Of a DNA stretch of 64,000 nucleotides, positions 1-13,200 are shown in pieces. Made by a program: the position numbers and the translations under genes. The stretch's first letter is position 1. Every line of letters begins with the position of its first letter. This DNA comes from Coniella vitis (Eukaryota; Ascomycota; Sordariomycetes; Diaporthales; Schizoparmaceae): positions 3,294,501 through 3,358,500 of the forward strand of contig WUJK01000004.1 in assembly GCA_011317545.1 (NCBI GenBank), given 5' to 3'. The notes under the pieces were generated by a model. That model did no database searches. It saw only the letters and a program-made list of their open reading frames with translations, and was not told the origin of the DNA.

Positions 1-3000
1 TATATTATACTATTAGTACTCTATACTCAGCAGGGGGTAGACGTTATATAGGTCTAAAAGCTATATATAATATATAATACGAGAATTTAGAGATACCCTA
101 TCTATAAGCTTTTCTCGCCGGTAGATAACTAAAAAGGGGATCCGATAGCCTATTATAAGGAAAGGTAGTAGGAGTTACTCGGTAATAGGCCCCGGGTCCT
201 AATATATATACGATAGGGTCGTAGGCTATATATAAAGTAATAATAGCCCCTTATTATAAGGGACGGACTCTAGCTAAAGGTATTAGGGGTCCTTTTAGTT
301 AACGTTTACCGGGCGCTTAGGGAGGATATAGTGCTCGATTATATACTAAATAGTCTACTTATACGGAGATAGGTAGTTAAAGGCGATTTTAATATAGTTT
401 ATATTCCTTATAAGCCGGGTAAGCCTAATAAAAGGGGTAGTAACCGGGTTAAAGATTAGATACTATTTAGAGATATATTCTTTATAAATACCCCGGGCGT
501 CCCTATATATATCCGAGGGGGGGTTTTTAACCTAATCTTCTCTAATATTCTAAATATAGCTATAGAGGTTACTCCTAACCTATATACTAGCTCTAACTAT
601 AAGACCCTTATTATAATTATCGGTAGTAGTCCTCCGCTCCCCTAGGAATAGCTAATACGGTTATAGGTAGACCTATAATCCTTCCCGGCCTTTAAAGGCT
701 TTTTAGAAATAGGGCTAATAGATATACTACCCCTTTTATAAGCGGAGAGCCTAGCTTCTTTAGACGATTAAGTAACCCGCCTAGATTACCTTTAGAGTAG
801 GGCCTTAAAAGCAGCGGGGCGGTAGCTATAACCCTACTCCTAAGCCCCTTAGTAGGATAATAGGGTAAAGGAGGTATACCGGGCGTATATTAAGGCCCGA
901 TATAGTTATCGGATTTACTTAAGGGAGTTCTAGGTAGTTAGGAATACCTTTAAGGGGGCTATTCGAATATATCGGTAAGCCTTCTAATAGGGTAGGATCG
1001 ATATAATAGCTTCGGATATAGATATCTTCGGGATAACGGGGTAATATAAACTAGCTATACCGCTATAAGCTCCCCCGCTATATATAGGGGACGGTACGTT
1101 ATATAAGGACCCTATTAAAAAAGCGAGCTTACTACGGGATAAGATTCTATAGCGGTTCTTTAGAGATAATAACCGAGTTAAGGACCCGCTTAAGGGCTAG
1201 GACGCCTTTAAAGCCCGTTTTTAGTAGGGTTATACGGCTATACTTAAGGAGGTAGAAGAGTATATTATCCGAGTTAAATCTACCTCTCCCGGGGTAGATA
1301 GCGCTTCGGTATCCCTATTAAAGGAGTATTAGGATAGTATTAGCCCCCTTTTAGTTCGGCTCTATAATTATTACCTTACTATAGGTTACTTTCCTCTACC
1401 TTAGCGCTATACTAAGGTATCGATATACCCTAAGCTAGGTAAAAAGGATATAAATAGCCTTAGGTTATATAGGCTTATTACTCTCCTTTCTACCTTTTCT
1501 AAGGGGCTCGAAAGGCTAATTATATATAGGCTCTCCTAGATCCTATTTACTAAAGGGGTCCTTAACTTATAATACTACGGGGCGTTATTAAAACGCTCTA
1601 TAATAAACCTTATAGCGGTACTTATATATAATATCGAGCTAATATTCTCCCGAGGGCAGGTTATTATAATAGTAACTAGGGATATATAAAGGGCGTTTAA
1701 TACTATCCTCCCTAATAGACTAGTTATACGGCTACGAATCCTTAGTTTCCTACTCCTATTATTAAGTCTAATAACCTCCTTCCTAGTAGTATAGTTAATA
1801 CGGGTCCGCTTAAATAGGTCGACGACGGGTTTCTCCTCGGTAAGATATAGTATACCCTAGGGCTTACCTCTCTCGCCGGTACTATATATAATCTACCTCT
1901 CTAAACTTATTCTATAAGGTAGTAATAAGTATTTCTATTATACGGACGATATTCTCTTCCTTCGTATATCTAATAGCGCGGAGAAAAATATAATACTACT
2001 AGAAACGGATATAGCGAGCGTTAATAACTAAGCTTCGAGGAATATAGTATAATTCGTAGCGGAGAAGACGGAAGTTTTCTACTTCTTAAGGTATATAGAG
2101 GCGGTATAGCCGATTATTATAATAGGTAATAGGCGTATAAAGCCTATTACTAATATACCCTCTTATTCTAAGGTAGCTAGCTTCCGCTAGCTAGGATTCT
2201 AGTTTAATAAGCGTTTTATAAGTAGGAGGTATATTAAGGAAAGGGTTTATAAGATAGCGAAGGTTATAGCCTACCTTAGGAGCCTTAGGAAGGTATAATA
2301 TAGCCCCCCTACGGTATCCCTCTATAAGGCGGTCGTAGTAATACTTATCCCGATATTTATATATATAGCGGACGCTTAGTTTCGACCGGGCTATATACCT
2401 ACGGTATAGCTTAAGAAGGCGGATTAACTGCTAGTAAAGGGCGCTAAAAGGGTATTACCGGCGTAGAGGACGGTATATATAGTAATAGCCCTCTATAAAG
2501 CGGGCCTCCCTATAGCTAGGCTTACGCTAGGAGCAGCGGTTTGCTAAGCCGGCTTATAATACGCTTTACTAAATATAGGGTACCCCCTTTATAAACGGAT
2601 ATACGCTCCTATAGGATATAACCTTAAGGTATTTAATACGCGCCTTATAGATACTATATATAGCTTTCCTATTATACTTAGGCCGGCCCTATTAACCCCC
2701 CGGTATCCTAACCGTATTACGCTAAACCCTAATATCGGTTATCTTAAGGAGGAAGTAGCTATACGCTATAATACGTAGTATATAACCCTACTACCGGACG
2801 TTATAATAGTATATACGGATAGCTCTAAGGTTTAGGAGGGACCTAAGTATAGGGTAGGCTATAAGTATATTATAATAAGGGATAGGGTACTCGTTACTAC
2901 TATTATTAGGGTATTCTACGAATATTTATACGTTTTCGATATTAAAGCGGTTAGGGCGCTTATAGGATTACGGCTAACGTTAGAAACGGTATTATTAGCG

Positions 3001-3980
3001 GTATTTATCTATATAAATAGTACCTCGGTTATCTAGGGATTATAAGGTAATACGCTTATTACCTTATAATAAGCTTTCCGAAGCTTTTAGGCCCTTTACG
3101 AGTAATACCTTACGGAGGGACGGTTAATAACTATCTACTAAAGCCCTAGTTATAAAGGTATAGCTAGGAACGAGCTTATAGATATCCTTACGAAGAGGGG
3201 TATAATACTCTCCTTAATAGGGCAGGTAGTAAGCCCTACTACCTCGGGTATATAAACCCTATATCGAGAGGGAATTAAGAGCTCTAAGAAGATATAGTAA
3301 ATATATTAGTAGGTAGTTTTATCTAGTTAGTATAATACTTAAGGGCTAAGCTTTCGTATTATAATATAGCCGGCCCTTTCGCTAAGCTACTAATAGCTAG
3401 CTCTCTTTATAGCTATAAGGATTAGTTATAGCAACTTTAAAGCGTATTACTATCGGTTTAGCCGGCTAAGGATAGGCTATTATTATAGAACGGGCTATTC
3501 TAATAAGCTTTCGCCTCGGTATTAGGTATATTATATAGTAGCTAAGCAGAGGTAGCGGGATTAGCTAAAGGGCTTAGCCGGGCCCCTTAATACCCCTTTC
3601 CGCGAAATATACTTATAAAGGGTACTTATAAACTACTAAATATAATCTACCTTCTTAGAAGTAGTTTATAAAGATTCTCTATAAATAATACCCTTATTAT
3701 TATATATACGGTAGGTATAATATAGTTTACTACTCTATAGGAAAGCAGGTCTAATTAGGATCTTATACTATTAGCTACTAAAGCAGTTTATAACCGTACT
3801 ATAGGCTATCTAGGGCTAAAGTATATTAAACTATATACGGTCGATTACCTAGCGTATAGCGTTACTAAGGGCGTATAGCGCGGTATAGCGGTCGGCGGGA
3901 GTACCTAAGGTAGGGGTAATTAGGCCGGGAAGTAATTATAATAAGCCTATAGCGTTAGGGGCGTACTCTTACTTATAGGT
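1..3980 (+). pseudogene. LINE-A ORF2 remnant: endonuclease, reverse transcriptase, RNase H (copy A1)
   Basis: ORF2 encodes the enzyme that nicks target DNA and copies element RNA onto it. The endonuclease end is readable at about 490-640 (GVPIYIRGG, then an SNYKTL segment where SDH is expected). The reverse transcriptase shows a KGLERLI segment, a DI*RAFNT segment (DIQGAFDT-like), P*GLPLSPVLY at about 1,850 (PQG with Gln turned to TAG), and YYTDDIL with both catalytic Asp codons at 1,939-1,950. RNase H begins with VYTDSSK at about 2,809. A Tyr-rich stretch near 3,430-3,500 looks like a Cys/His knuckle after mutation. Stops are mainly TAG/TAA, so the gene is dead. The 3' limit is approximate. 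Confidence 0.9.
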
Positions 3981-4103
3981 AGTATTAGCGCTAGTAGTAG
4001 TAATAATAGCTATAATAGCCTAGCGCTAGTATTACTAGGGCTAATACTATAGCTAGTATTACTACTATTAGTAGTAGCGGGGTAGGATATAGCGGGGGCG
4101 CTT

Positions 4104-5225
4104 CTAGGGCTATATAACCGGCTCTACCTCCTCCTCCGATTTACTAAACGATTCGGTAAAGCCCTCCGCTAATACTTTATCGTAGGCCTCCTTAGCTATA
4201 CGAATAATAGTACGGTAGGGGGTATTATCCTTACCCTCTTATAGGGCGTTATATAACTAACGGCTAATAATTACTAGGTAGTTAGCTAAAGGGGTATAGC
4301 CCTTATACTAATAACGCTAGTAACGGGTACTACCCTTAATATCCTAGTAGTTACTAAGCGATTTACCGGTAATTACTAAGATTAGATACTACTCGTAAGG
4401 TATATCGCGCTAGGTTACGATATAACGGCTACTAGGAGTAGCTTTACTAGCCTTCTATATCTTCTTACGCTTAATAGGGGTAATAGGAGTAATAGCCTTA
4501 CCCTTATTCTTAATAATACTAGTCTTCTTCTTACTAATCTTAGCCTTAAGCTAAGCACTAGTAATAATAGTAGTATTAGTAATATAGGTAGTATAAGGAG
4601 GGTTAGCTTTAATAGGAGCTACTATCTTAATAGCCCTAGCCCTAATATTACTATTACTAGTAATAATAGTAGAACGCTACTTCTTAATAATAGGAGTACT
4701 AGTAGGAGTAGAGGTAGGCGTAGGGTATTTATTACTAGTATTACCGGCGGTAGTAATATAGGCGATACCGATATCGTTATCGTTACTACTACTACTATTA
4801 CTACTACTATCGTTTATATAAGTATAATTAGTATTACTACTAGTAATATAATTACTATCGTTATTAGCCTTATCCTAGTAGGCCTCCTTATTATCCTCCT
4901 CGGCGTTATTATTACTAGTATATATATTAATAGCAGGCTCCTTATCGCTAGAGGTATCTTCGGCCTATTCCTAGCTATCTTAGAGCAAGTCTACCTTATC
5001 TTCGCTATTAGTACTATCCTTAGTAGCCTTAGTACTACCCTTATCCTTATCCTCGAGCTCGAGGGTACCGTTAAGGGCCTTCTATAGGATATCTTTATCG
5101 CCCTTATCTTCGTTATAGACGTAGTTATTACTATTAAGTATATTAGCAGTCGGCTTTATAACGCTATATAGGAGTACGCCGTATATTATAGGGGCGGTAC
5201 CCTTCTTAGTAGCTTTAGTTTCTAT
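4104..5225 (-). pseudogene. Reverse-strand ORF in LINE-A 3' region, about 373 codons (copy A1)
   Basis: Read on the minus strand, this is one register of exactly 374 codons from ATA (mutated ATG, followed by ETKATKKG) to a TAG. About 16 internal stops are nearly all TAG, as expected from CAG. At one of them copies A2, A3 and A4 keep CAG. The product would have an acidic Ser/Asn/Asp-rich N-terminal half, a Lys-rich stretch resembling a nuclear localisation signal (KRKKI), and a more regular C-terminal part (RDIPYE, GKSLSNY, RTIIRIAKEAYDKVL). Lys is mostly AAG, which favours this strand. The complementary register is also fairly open (hydrophobic, about eight or nine stops), so strand assignment is inference. 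I recognise no family. It is convergent with ORF2. Confidence 0.6.
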
Positions 5226-5670
5226 TAATAAATATATTTATTAGTAGTAGTTAATTAGTAATACTAGAACTTAGCTTTAGTATAATATACTACGCTTACT
5301 ATACTATTTATATAGGTATCTTATAGGAAGGATATACTACTTTATAATAGCGCTAGATACGGTATTTATAGGAGCTTAGGCTAGTTTATATAAATTAATA
5401 GGAGTATTATACGTTTCTTAGCTATACGGGTATTAGTAGTATTTATAGTATAGCGCGCTTTAGTATATTTAGCTATATATTAATTTGAAATATTAGTAGA
5501 CTGCTATAAGTCCTAGTATTCGATTAGGAAAAGTAGATATACTTACTTCCTTTTTTAGGGGGCATTATAATAGTAGTAATAGTAGTTGCTATACTTAGGA
5601 CTATAGAGGGGAGTATAGTACGACGGCGGCGATAGTTAGTAATACTACTATACTACTATATAGTGGATTA

Positions 5671-5706
5671 AGAAAGGAGGAGGGAGAAGGGAGGAGGAGG
5701 AGGGAG
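5671..5706. promoter_or_regulatory. Conserved purine tract in LINE-A 3' region (copy A1)
   Basis: A run of only A and G apart from its edges, seen in the equivalent position of the other copies that include this segment (about 21,708-21,742, 39,726-39,762 and 48,885-48,922, all on the plus strand). On the minus strand it is a CT-rich tract about 450 bases upstream of the start of the reverse-strand ORF. Pyrimidine-rich tracts are common in fungal promoters, so a promoter role for that ORF is possible. This is inference only. Confidence 0.35.
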
Positions 5707-6354
5707 TTTAGATAAGCTATAATAGGCGTAGGAGAAATATAATAGATAGCGCTATACCCCTGCTATTAATAATAGTAGGAGTATAACTAGCTATAACAGC
5801 TATTGCCTATAACTATAGATAAAAGGCTAGCTATTATTAGCAGAAGGATATATACTTTTATAGACTAATAATAGTAGACGCTTTAAGGTATATCTCTAAC
5901 GTATCTTAAGCTACTGCTTTATACTACTATAAGGGTATCTACGCTATATTAGCAGCTTAGTAGCTAGCTAGCTCTCTAGCGTAACGCCCTTAGGCTGCTA
6001 TACTAGTAAGGTTATCGCTAGTATAATCGACGTATAGTACGTATATAGTACGGCTTCGGAACTAGTCTCGGCCGGTATCTAACGTCTAGTAACTATACGG
6101 TGATACGCTAACCTAATAAAAACGTAGCTCTATACGGGCTATGCTAATAGTATTATATAACTCTACTCTAAGACTAATCCCTAGAGTATTTAGCCTCTAG
6201 GACGTAGCTAATATACTATAAAGCAGCCTTCGGGCTAGGGTTATATTACGAATATATATGCTGGGTAGGTATATATACGCTCCTTAGCAGTACGATAGGC
6301 AGTGCACGCCGAGATACCCCTTAGGAGGTATACTAGCGTAACTGGTCCGGCGTT

Positions 6355-6389
6355 AATTTAATTAAATAAATAAATAAATAAATAAATAA
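6355..6389 (+). repeat. LINE-A 3' terminus and (AAAT)n tail, copy A1
   Basis: The shared terminal sequence CCGGCGTTAATTTAATT leads into about six AAAT units. The same ending closes A2, A3, A4, A5 and A8, and in reverse complement A6 and A9, so the tail is a family property. Confidence 0.9.
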
Positions 6390-7014
6390 TATAATAAGGA
6401 TTAGCTTTAGTAGGAGCTATAATCTTAATAGCTCTAGTTTTAGTATTATTATTATTAGTAATAGTAGTAGAACGCTGCCTTTTAGTAATAAGCGTATTAA
6501 TAGGAGTAAAGGTAAGTATAGAGCGTTTATTACTATTATTACTAGCGGTAGTAGTATAAGCTATACCGATATTATTATTATTACTATTATTACTATTATC
6601 GTTTATATAAGTATAAGTAGTATTATTACTAATATTATAATTATTATCGTTATTAGCTTTATTCTAATAGGCCTTATTATTATTCTCCTTATTATTATTA
6701 TCGTTAGTATTTATATTAGTAATAGCTTCTTTATTATTAAAAGTATTATCGGCTTAATTATAGTTAATATAAAGTAAATCTATCTTATCCTTATCTTTAG
6801 TATTATCCTTAATAGCCTTAATACTACCTTTATCTTTATCCTCGAACTTAAGGGTATTATCGAAGGGTTTTTATAGGATATCGTTATTATCTTTATCGTT
6901 ATTATAAATATAGTTATTACTACTAAGTATATTAATAATCGGCTTTATAATATTGTATAGGAGTACGCTATATATTATAGGAGTAATACCCATTTTAATA
7001 GCTTTAAACTTTAT
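6390..7014 (-). pseudogene. Truncated reverse-strand LINE-A ORF (copy A2)
   Basis: Only the N-terminal, acidic and Asn/Ser-rich part of the reverse-strand ORF remains, because A2 begins within it. The start position (ATA at 7,012-7,014) aligns with the starts in A1, A3, A4 and A5. A codon that is TAG in A1 is still CAG here (plus-strand CTG near 6,475), which shows that this stop arose from Gln by RIP. Confidence 0.55.
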
Positions 7015-7279
7015 TAATAAGTATATTTATTAATATTATTTAATTAATAGAGTTTAAATATAATCTTTAAGCTATACTTTATAACTACTTTAATATTAGT
7101 ATAGATATAAGATTAGGAGGCTATAATACTTTAGAATAGCGCTAAATATAATATTTTAGGAGTTTAAACTAGTCTATTTAGATTAACTAGTTCGGTTTAC
7201 GTTTCTTAGCTATACGGATATTAATAATATTCGTAGTATAGCACGCTTTAATATATTTATCTATATATTATTAAGAGAT
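6390..7279 (+). mobile_element. LINE-A copy A2, left part (5'-truncated)
   Basis: The sequence starts abruptly inside the reverse-strand ORF region, equivalent to about 4,590 in A1, and runs into the 3' region. It is interrupted by A3 at a 14-bp duplication (TATTATTAAGAGAT at 7,266-7,279 and 22,419-22,432) and resumes at 22,433. Severe 5' truncation is normal for target-primed LINE insertion. Confidence 0.88.
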
Positions 7280-7437
7280 TATCCTTCCCGATACTTCTCT
7301 CGTATACGCCTGCTTTTGTTAAGGGTGCGCGCGGTTTTACTAATAATTTACTAATACTCGACCTATTTATATATAGGCAAATATAGCCGTAGAATAGCCT
7401 TGTAGGAGGCCCTGCCTATAAATATAACGTAGGGCGG
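7280..7437 (+). mobile_element. LINE-A copy A3, 5' leader left of the chromovirus
   Basis: This matches the start of A4 (32,193 onward) and A5 (41,391 onward), including CCTTCCCGATACTT at the 5' end and the GC-rich end of the leader. It is cut at GGCGG by the chromovirus and resumes at 15,867 with AGCGG. It therefore marks the true 5' end of the family and gives A3 an intact 5' terminus. Confidence 0.88.
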
Positions 7438-7931
7438 TGTTATAACCCACGGTCATGCAGGTCACAGGAACGGGCCAACGTAATAAGCGCCCAACGGAGG
7501 GAACTACAACGGACCGTTAGGATCTCTTATATAACCAAGTTATATAGGATGATATAATCAGGGTTAGGATTAATTACTCGGATTATAGTAATCGAAGTAA
7601 TCGGATTACGATAATCACGGTAATTACGGCGACTAGATCACGAACCTAGAAGTAATCCAGCATAATAACGGAAGGATATAAGGACGATAGATTTCCTAGG
7701 TATTAGATAGTTTTCCTTATAATCTTTAGTTATAAATCTAAGTATTAATCTAACCTTAAGTCCAGAATTAGTCTTATTAATAGGGTAATCCCTCTTAATT
7801 ACTTAGCACGTTATAAAGTTACTTAATATTGTTTAGTACGTATCGGGACTTAAAGGTAATACTTCCCTATCCTACTAATATATAACTTATAGGTACTTCC
7901 AGAATCCGGGATTTAGGTAAGGATTATTATA
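7438..7931 (+). repeat. Chromovirus left LTR
   Basis: It begins TGTTATAACC and ends GGATTATTATA, the expected TG...CA ends with the final CA changed to TA. It is the same length as the right LTR, 494 bases. Differences between the two LTRs are mostly C/T or G/A, so they reflect RIP and cannot be used as a plain insertion clock. Confidence 0.93.
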
Positions 7932-8099
7932 TTTTTATAACTCTTATTCAGGACGGTCTACGTATACCTCTTAGGTAATATTAAGTATAGTATTTAATTA
8001 TAGCTCTAGTAGTTCCAGCCCCCTTAACGGTTAACTAGGCCTAGAATACTAATTAGCAGCTTTTAACTATTATTAACGTACTTACTATACGTATTATAG

Positions 8100-10240
8100 A
8101 ACTCGAGGCTTAAGGAAATACCGGCGGAACTACTAATAAACCCTTTAAGATAGAATAGCCTAAGGTCTATCGCGGATAAGAAGACGATATTTAACCTTTT
8201 ATTATAGCCCTTAGAGTATACTTCTAGTACTACTAATAGCAATTCCTAACTAAAGCTAAGAAAGTGGAATTCGTAGCTAGCAGGCTTAAAGGCGATATAC
8301 TTATATAGTTTAAACCTATCTTACGAAACTTCCTAGAATTTAAAGCCGAAGAAACTAAAGAAGATAAGACTAACGAACTCTTTATATTATTCGAAACCTT
8401 CGCCTAGATACTTAAGGAAACCTTTAGAAACCCTAACGAAAAATATAATATAGAATATAAGATCTCCTAACTTAAGCAAACTAAGTTAGTATCGTATTAT
8501 ATAGCGCTCTTCCGGCAGATTATATTACGACTCTACTAAGATAATAAACCTCTTATAATAGCCTATTATAACGGACTTAAAGAATCTATTAAAGACGAAT
8601 TATATAAGATACCTCGACTAGAGATATTCGTAGAATTCGCGGTAATAGTAATAGCTATCGACGACCGTAATTAGGAAAGGAACTAAGAACGGTAAGGAAG
8701 GTAAAGATCTATTACTAACTTTACGCCTAGGGCTAATACCGGAAAATAATACTAACGGCTACCTTAATGCTATATACCCCGATAGAATAACTATTATAAT
8801 ACGGTAACTAGCGGTACGATATACTTAGGACCTATAGAGCTTAATATAGCCTAAAGGCGCCTTATTAGCAGAGAATACTATAACTACGGTAAGAAAGGTT
8901 ACTTCGTATAAGAATACCGATTACCTAAGAAACTAAGAGAATTTAGGAAAGTCCTAGAAGGACGATAAGCTAATATAATAATACGCGAAACCCCGGACTC
9001 TACTCCTAGCTAAAACTAGCTTCTAGAGTAAGCGTCGGACGACTCCGATTATAGACTCCTTAACTAGATATTCTATTATAAGGATAACTATATAACGTAC
9101 CTTTCGGTAAAGTAAGGCTTAGGATAGTTCCTTTAGAAACCTCGTAAGGTACGATAAATCGTAGTTACTTAGAAGACCCCTCTCTCTATAAATAACGATT
9201 TATTCGAGAGACTAGTAATAGAGTAATAGGCTTAGCTTATAAAGGAATACCTATACTAGCGCGATATAGAAGGATATAAGCTACCGTACGAGTAACTACT
9301 AATTTAGTAACTTAAGGATTTTACTTATTAAGCATTAATAGAAAACCGTATCCTCGAAATTACTAAATAATAAGAGAACCTTAGTATTACTTAGGATATT
9401 AGTACGTAAACTAATAACGAAGAAACGAGCTTAGAATTAGAAAGCTCTATAGATAAGGATATCGATAAAGGAGATATATACTACCTTATCCACGGCATTA
9501 TACTTAAAGAACTATTTAGGATAATATCTTATTAAGAAGAAGACCTCCTCTTATAGGAAGATATACGAATCTACTACCTCTATAGAGAATACTATTAGAT
9601 CGTATAGTTCTCCTGTATTATATATAATTGCAGATAATACTTTTAGTATAAAGTAACTAACGAATAGTTTCCTGTACGTAAAATAGGATACCGGATTATC
9701 GCCTACGACGATAAAAATATCGAATATTAAAAGGTACTTAAAATAAGCGGAAACTACGCTAATATAGGCTTAATATATAAACACCCTTACGAATATACTA
9801 TACGATAGCTACGATAGTACCAATACGTAACACCTTAGTACGCACTTTACGTATAAGAAAAAGCATTTAACTAGTATAGAATACGCGAATAGAAATAAAG
9901 AGAGAAACCCGTAAAGCCTATATATACGGAACCTACGTATTATAGCTTCTGTAAATATATAGACTGCCTAGAGTATATAGTAGAAGAAGCACGAATCTAC
10001 TACGGTATTAAAGATAGCTAACTAGGAGTATAGACTCCCTATACTAAAGAAGAAAACTAAGCGCGCCTATAGCGATAGGCCGTAATACGTATATAACGCG
10101 GAATATAATAAGCTAAGGACTTAGTATAGATAGCAGCCCTTAGAGTATAATAAGAATAATAAAACCTAAAAGGCAAAGATCGCCTATAAGGGATAATAAG
10201 CGATTAAGATTTATAACGAAGTCCCTTTACGCGATAGATA
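8100..10240 (+). pseudogene. Chromovirus gag and linker remnant
   Basis: The structural protein remnant has many TAG/TAA codons. Readable parts include an ALFRQI segment near 8,508 and a zinc knuckle at about 8,872-8,916 read as YYNYGKKGYF, where CxxCxxxxHxxxxC is expected: the Cys and His codons have become Tyr, as RIP converts TGC to TAC or TGT to TAT, and CAC or CAT to TAC or TAT. A second Cys-containing patch (FCKYIDCLEY) is readable near 9,950-9,985. The frame is followed by the protease motif, so gag and pol may have formed a single or frameshifted polyprotein. Limits are approximate. Confidence 0.85.
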
Positions 10241-13200
10241 ACTCAGCGTACGAATATTTAAAAATCGTAGTATAAATTAACGGTAAATACTATATAATAC
10301 TCCTAGATAGCGGAGTATAAGGAAACTTTATATTCCTAAGCGTAATTAATAGAGAATAGATACCTTAGAAGAAGAAGATAGAACCCTATAAACTTAATAC
10401 TATAGAAGGTATAGAAGTCGCTTATAGCTAAGGTATTATCGATATAGAATCTAATTAATTACTAGTTATAATCTACGGACGTACGATACTAATAAACTTC
10501 GATATTACGGATACCGTATAATACGAACTAATTTTAGGTATTCTATAGTTAAGAAAAGAAAATCCTCGAATCGATTAGACTAATAGCTATATTTCCTAGG
10601 ATAAAGCGGATACCTAGAAAACGGTTATAATTAAAGGTATAGGATCGAGTTTAGTTACTAAGCGGTATCTAGATAATAGGGGCTTAAACGAATTTATATA
10701 TACCTCTAAATCGAGAAGAACTATAGTAACGGTTAATTACGGAAACGATTACCCTCGATAGCTTATAGAGAAGGATCTAGCGATAGTTAGTACCTAATAG
10801 AAAAAGGGATATAATAGATTAGGATACGATATAATAGGATTCTATAGATAATAGGATATATTATTATAATAGGTTTAAGAAGGAATAAAGTATATATAAC
10901 GATATCTCCTATTCCTTGTAGTATATACGGAAGAAGATATATTTAGAGACCTCTCCGGTATATTAGAAGAGTATCGGAAGTTTATAAAACTATTTTAAGG
11001 AAAATTCGATAACGGCTTACTAGAGTACGGCCTATATAACTACGAGATCCTACTTAAAGAAGGAGAATAACCGAAGTTCTTTCCTATCTACGGATTAAAC
11101 GAGGATAAACTTAAAGTATTTAGGGAATATATTAACGAAAATCTTAAGAAAGGCTATATTAGACCTTTATATTTACTAGCAGGATACCCTATCCTATTTA
11201 TACTAAAGAAGAACGGTAAACTACGATTATACGTTAACTATCGGCAACTTAATAATATTACTATTAAGAATTAATATCCCCTACCTCTCTTTAAAGAACT
11301 TAGAGATAGACTTAGAGGAGTATAATAGTTTATAGCCCTCGACCTTAAAGAAGGATATATATATATTCGTATTAAACCCGGAGAAGAATAGAAAATAGCG
11401 TTTAGAATACGCTACGGATATTTCGAATATCTTATTATACTATTCGGACTTACTAACGCTCCAATATTATTCTAAGAAATAATAAACTTTATCTTACGTA
11501 AATACCTCGATTACTTTATAATTATCTACCTAGACGATATCCTTATTTACTTAAAGGTATTCGAGGAATACTAAGAGTATATTACGATAATCCTATAGAT
11601 CCTCTAAGATAATAAGATTTTAGTAGAACCTACTAAATATAACTAGAATACTTAGAAAGTTAACTACCTCGGATATACTATTATACTAGGGTATATATAA
11701 ATATAGAAAGATAAAGTATAGGTAGTTAGGGACTAGCTTATACCCTAGAACGTTAAGGACGTTAAAGCCTTCTTAGGCTATACTAACTTCTATCGATAAT
11801 TTATTAAGAACTATAATAGTATCGTAGTACTACTTACGGAACTTACGAAAAAGGATATTACCTTTAATTAGAACGAATAGGTATAGAAAGCCTTTAGTAT
11901 AATTAAGGACGTAGTTATATTAGAACTTATCCTAGTCGAAGCAGATTAAAATAAAGTTTTCGAGATCGAGATAGATATATTAGATTATATACTCGGTAGA
12001 TAACTCGGATAATAAGACGATAAAGGATAGCTACGGATAGTTAGCAATTTCAGTAAGAAATTAAACGAACTAGAACTTAACTACGGAACGCCCGATTAAG
12101 AACTTATAGTAATAGTAGAAGCCTTTAGGGAATAGCGATACTATCTTATCGGCGTAAAATAATAAATTCTTATATATACGGATTATAAGAACCTTTAGGT
12201 ATTTACCTCGATAAAATAGCTTAATAAACGATAAGTTAGATAGTACGAATTTCTATTAGAATTCGACTTTAAGATTATCTACCGTAAAGGTAAAGAAAAC
12301 GAACGAATAAACGCTCTTAGCAGACGGTTAGACTATAAAGACTATAATAGCAAAGATTAGGATATTATAGTAATCTTTTAAGAAGATTTAGAAGGAAACC
12401 TTACTATATTAGCAGTAATACGAAAGCTTAACGCGATACTTAGAATCGTAGGGAAAATATATAACTTTAGTAGTATATTAAAAGACGATAAGAATAACTA
12501 TATTAAGATAATATACGAAGCCCTAGTATATAAATACTAAGGAATTAAAGCTACCTACGAACGAATCAAACGATACTAGAATCCCCCTAAGCTTAAATAG
12601 CTAGTAGAAGAAGTTATCAACAAATATAATATATATAAGAAGAATAAGGTAGATCGATATAAGCCTTACGGATTACTAAAACCTCTATAAATACCTATAA
12701 TACTATAGTAATTAACTAGCTTAGACTTTATCGTTAAGCTACTAATCTTACGAGAACCCTTAACTAAGGCTTTATATAATAGCATCTTAGTAATAGTTTA
12801 CAGACTAACGAAGTACGCCTATTTCCTACCTTACTTGGAAAATAGCGATATAATAGACCTCGCCTATATATTTATCAGAAATATTATAGTATAGTACGGA
12901 ATACCCTAAGAACTTATTTTAGATAGAGGAAGTATATTTATATTATACTTTTAGACCTCTCTACTTAAATACCTCGGAATAAAATAAAAGCTATTAATAG
13001 CTTATTACCCCTAGTTAGACGGATAAACGGAAAGAGTTAACTAAATCCTCGAATAATACCTTAAGCATTACGTTAACTACTAATAGAATAATTAGGTTAA
13101 ACTCCTACCTATAGTATAGTTCGCTTATAATAGCGTAACTATATCTATAATACGAGTATTACTATTCGAAGCACTCTATAGAAGATAGCCTATAGCTTAC

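Larger units (their letters stand above)
1..6389 (+). mobile_element. LINE-A copy A1, Tad1-like non-LTR retrotransposon, 5' end outside window
   Basis: The copy enters at a point equivalent to about 34,083 in the full-length copy A4, so its leader and gag lie outside the window. In order it has an endonuclease remnant (about 300-700), reverse transcriptase (about 1,380-2,300), RNase H (about 2,800-3,230), a reverse-strand ORF (4,104-5,225), a 3' region, and an AAAT tail ending near 6,389. Order and motifs fit Tad1-type fungal LINEs. The copy is strongly RIP-mutated, yet is the least damaged at the polymerase site. A5'-truncated copy, A2, abuts its tail. Confidence 0.9.
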
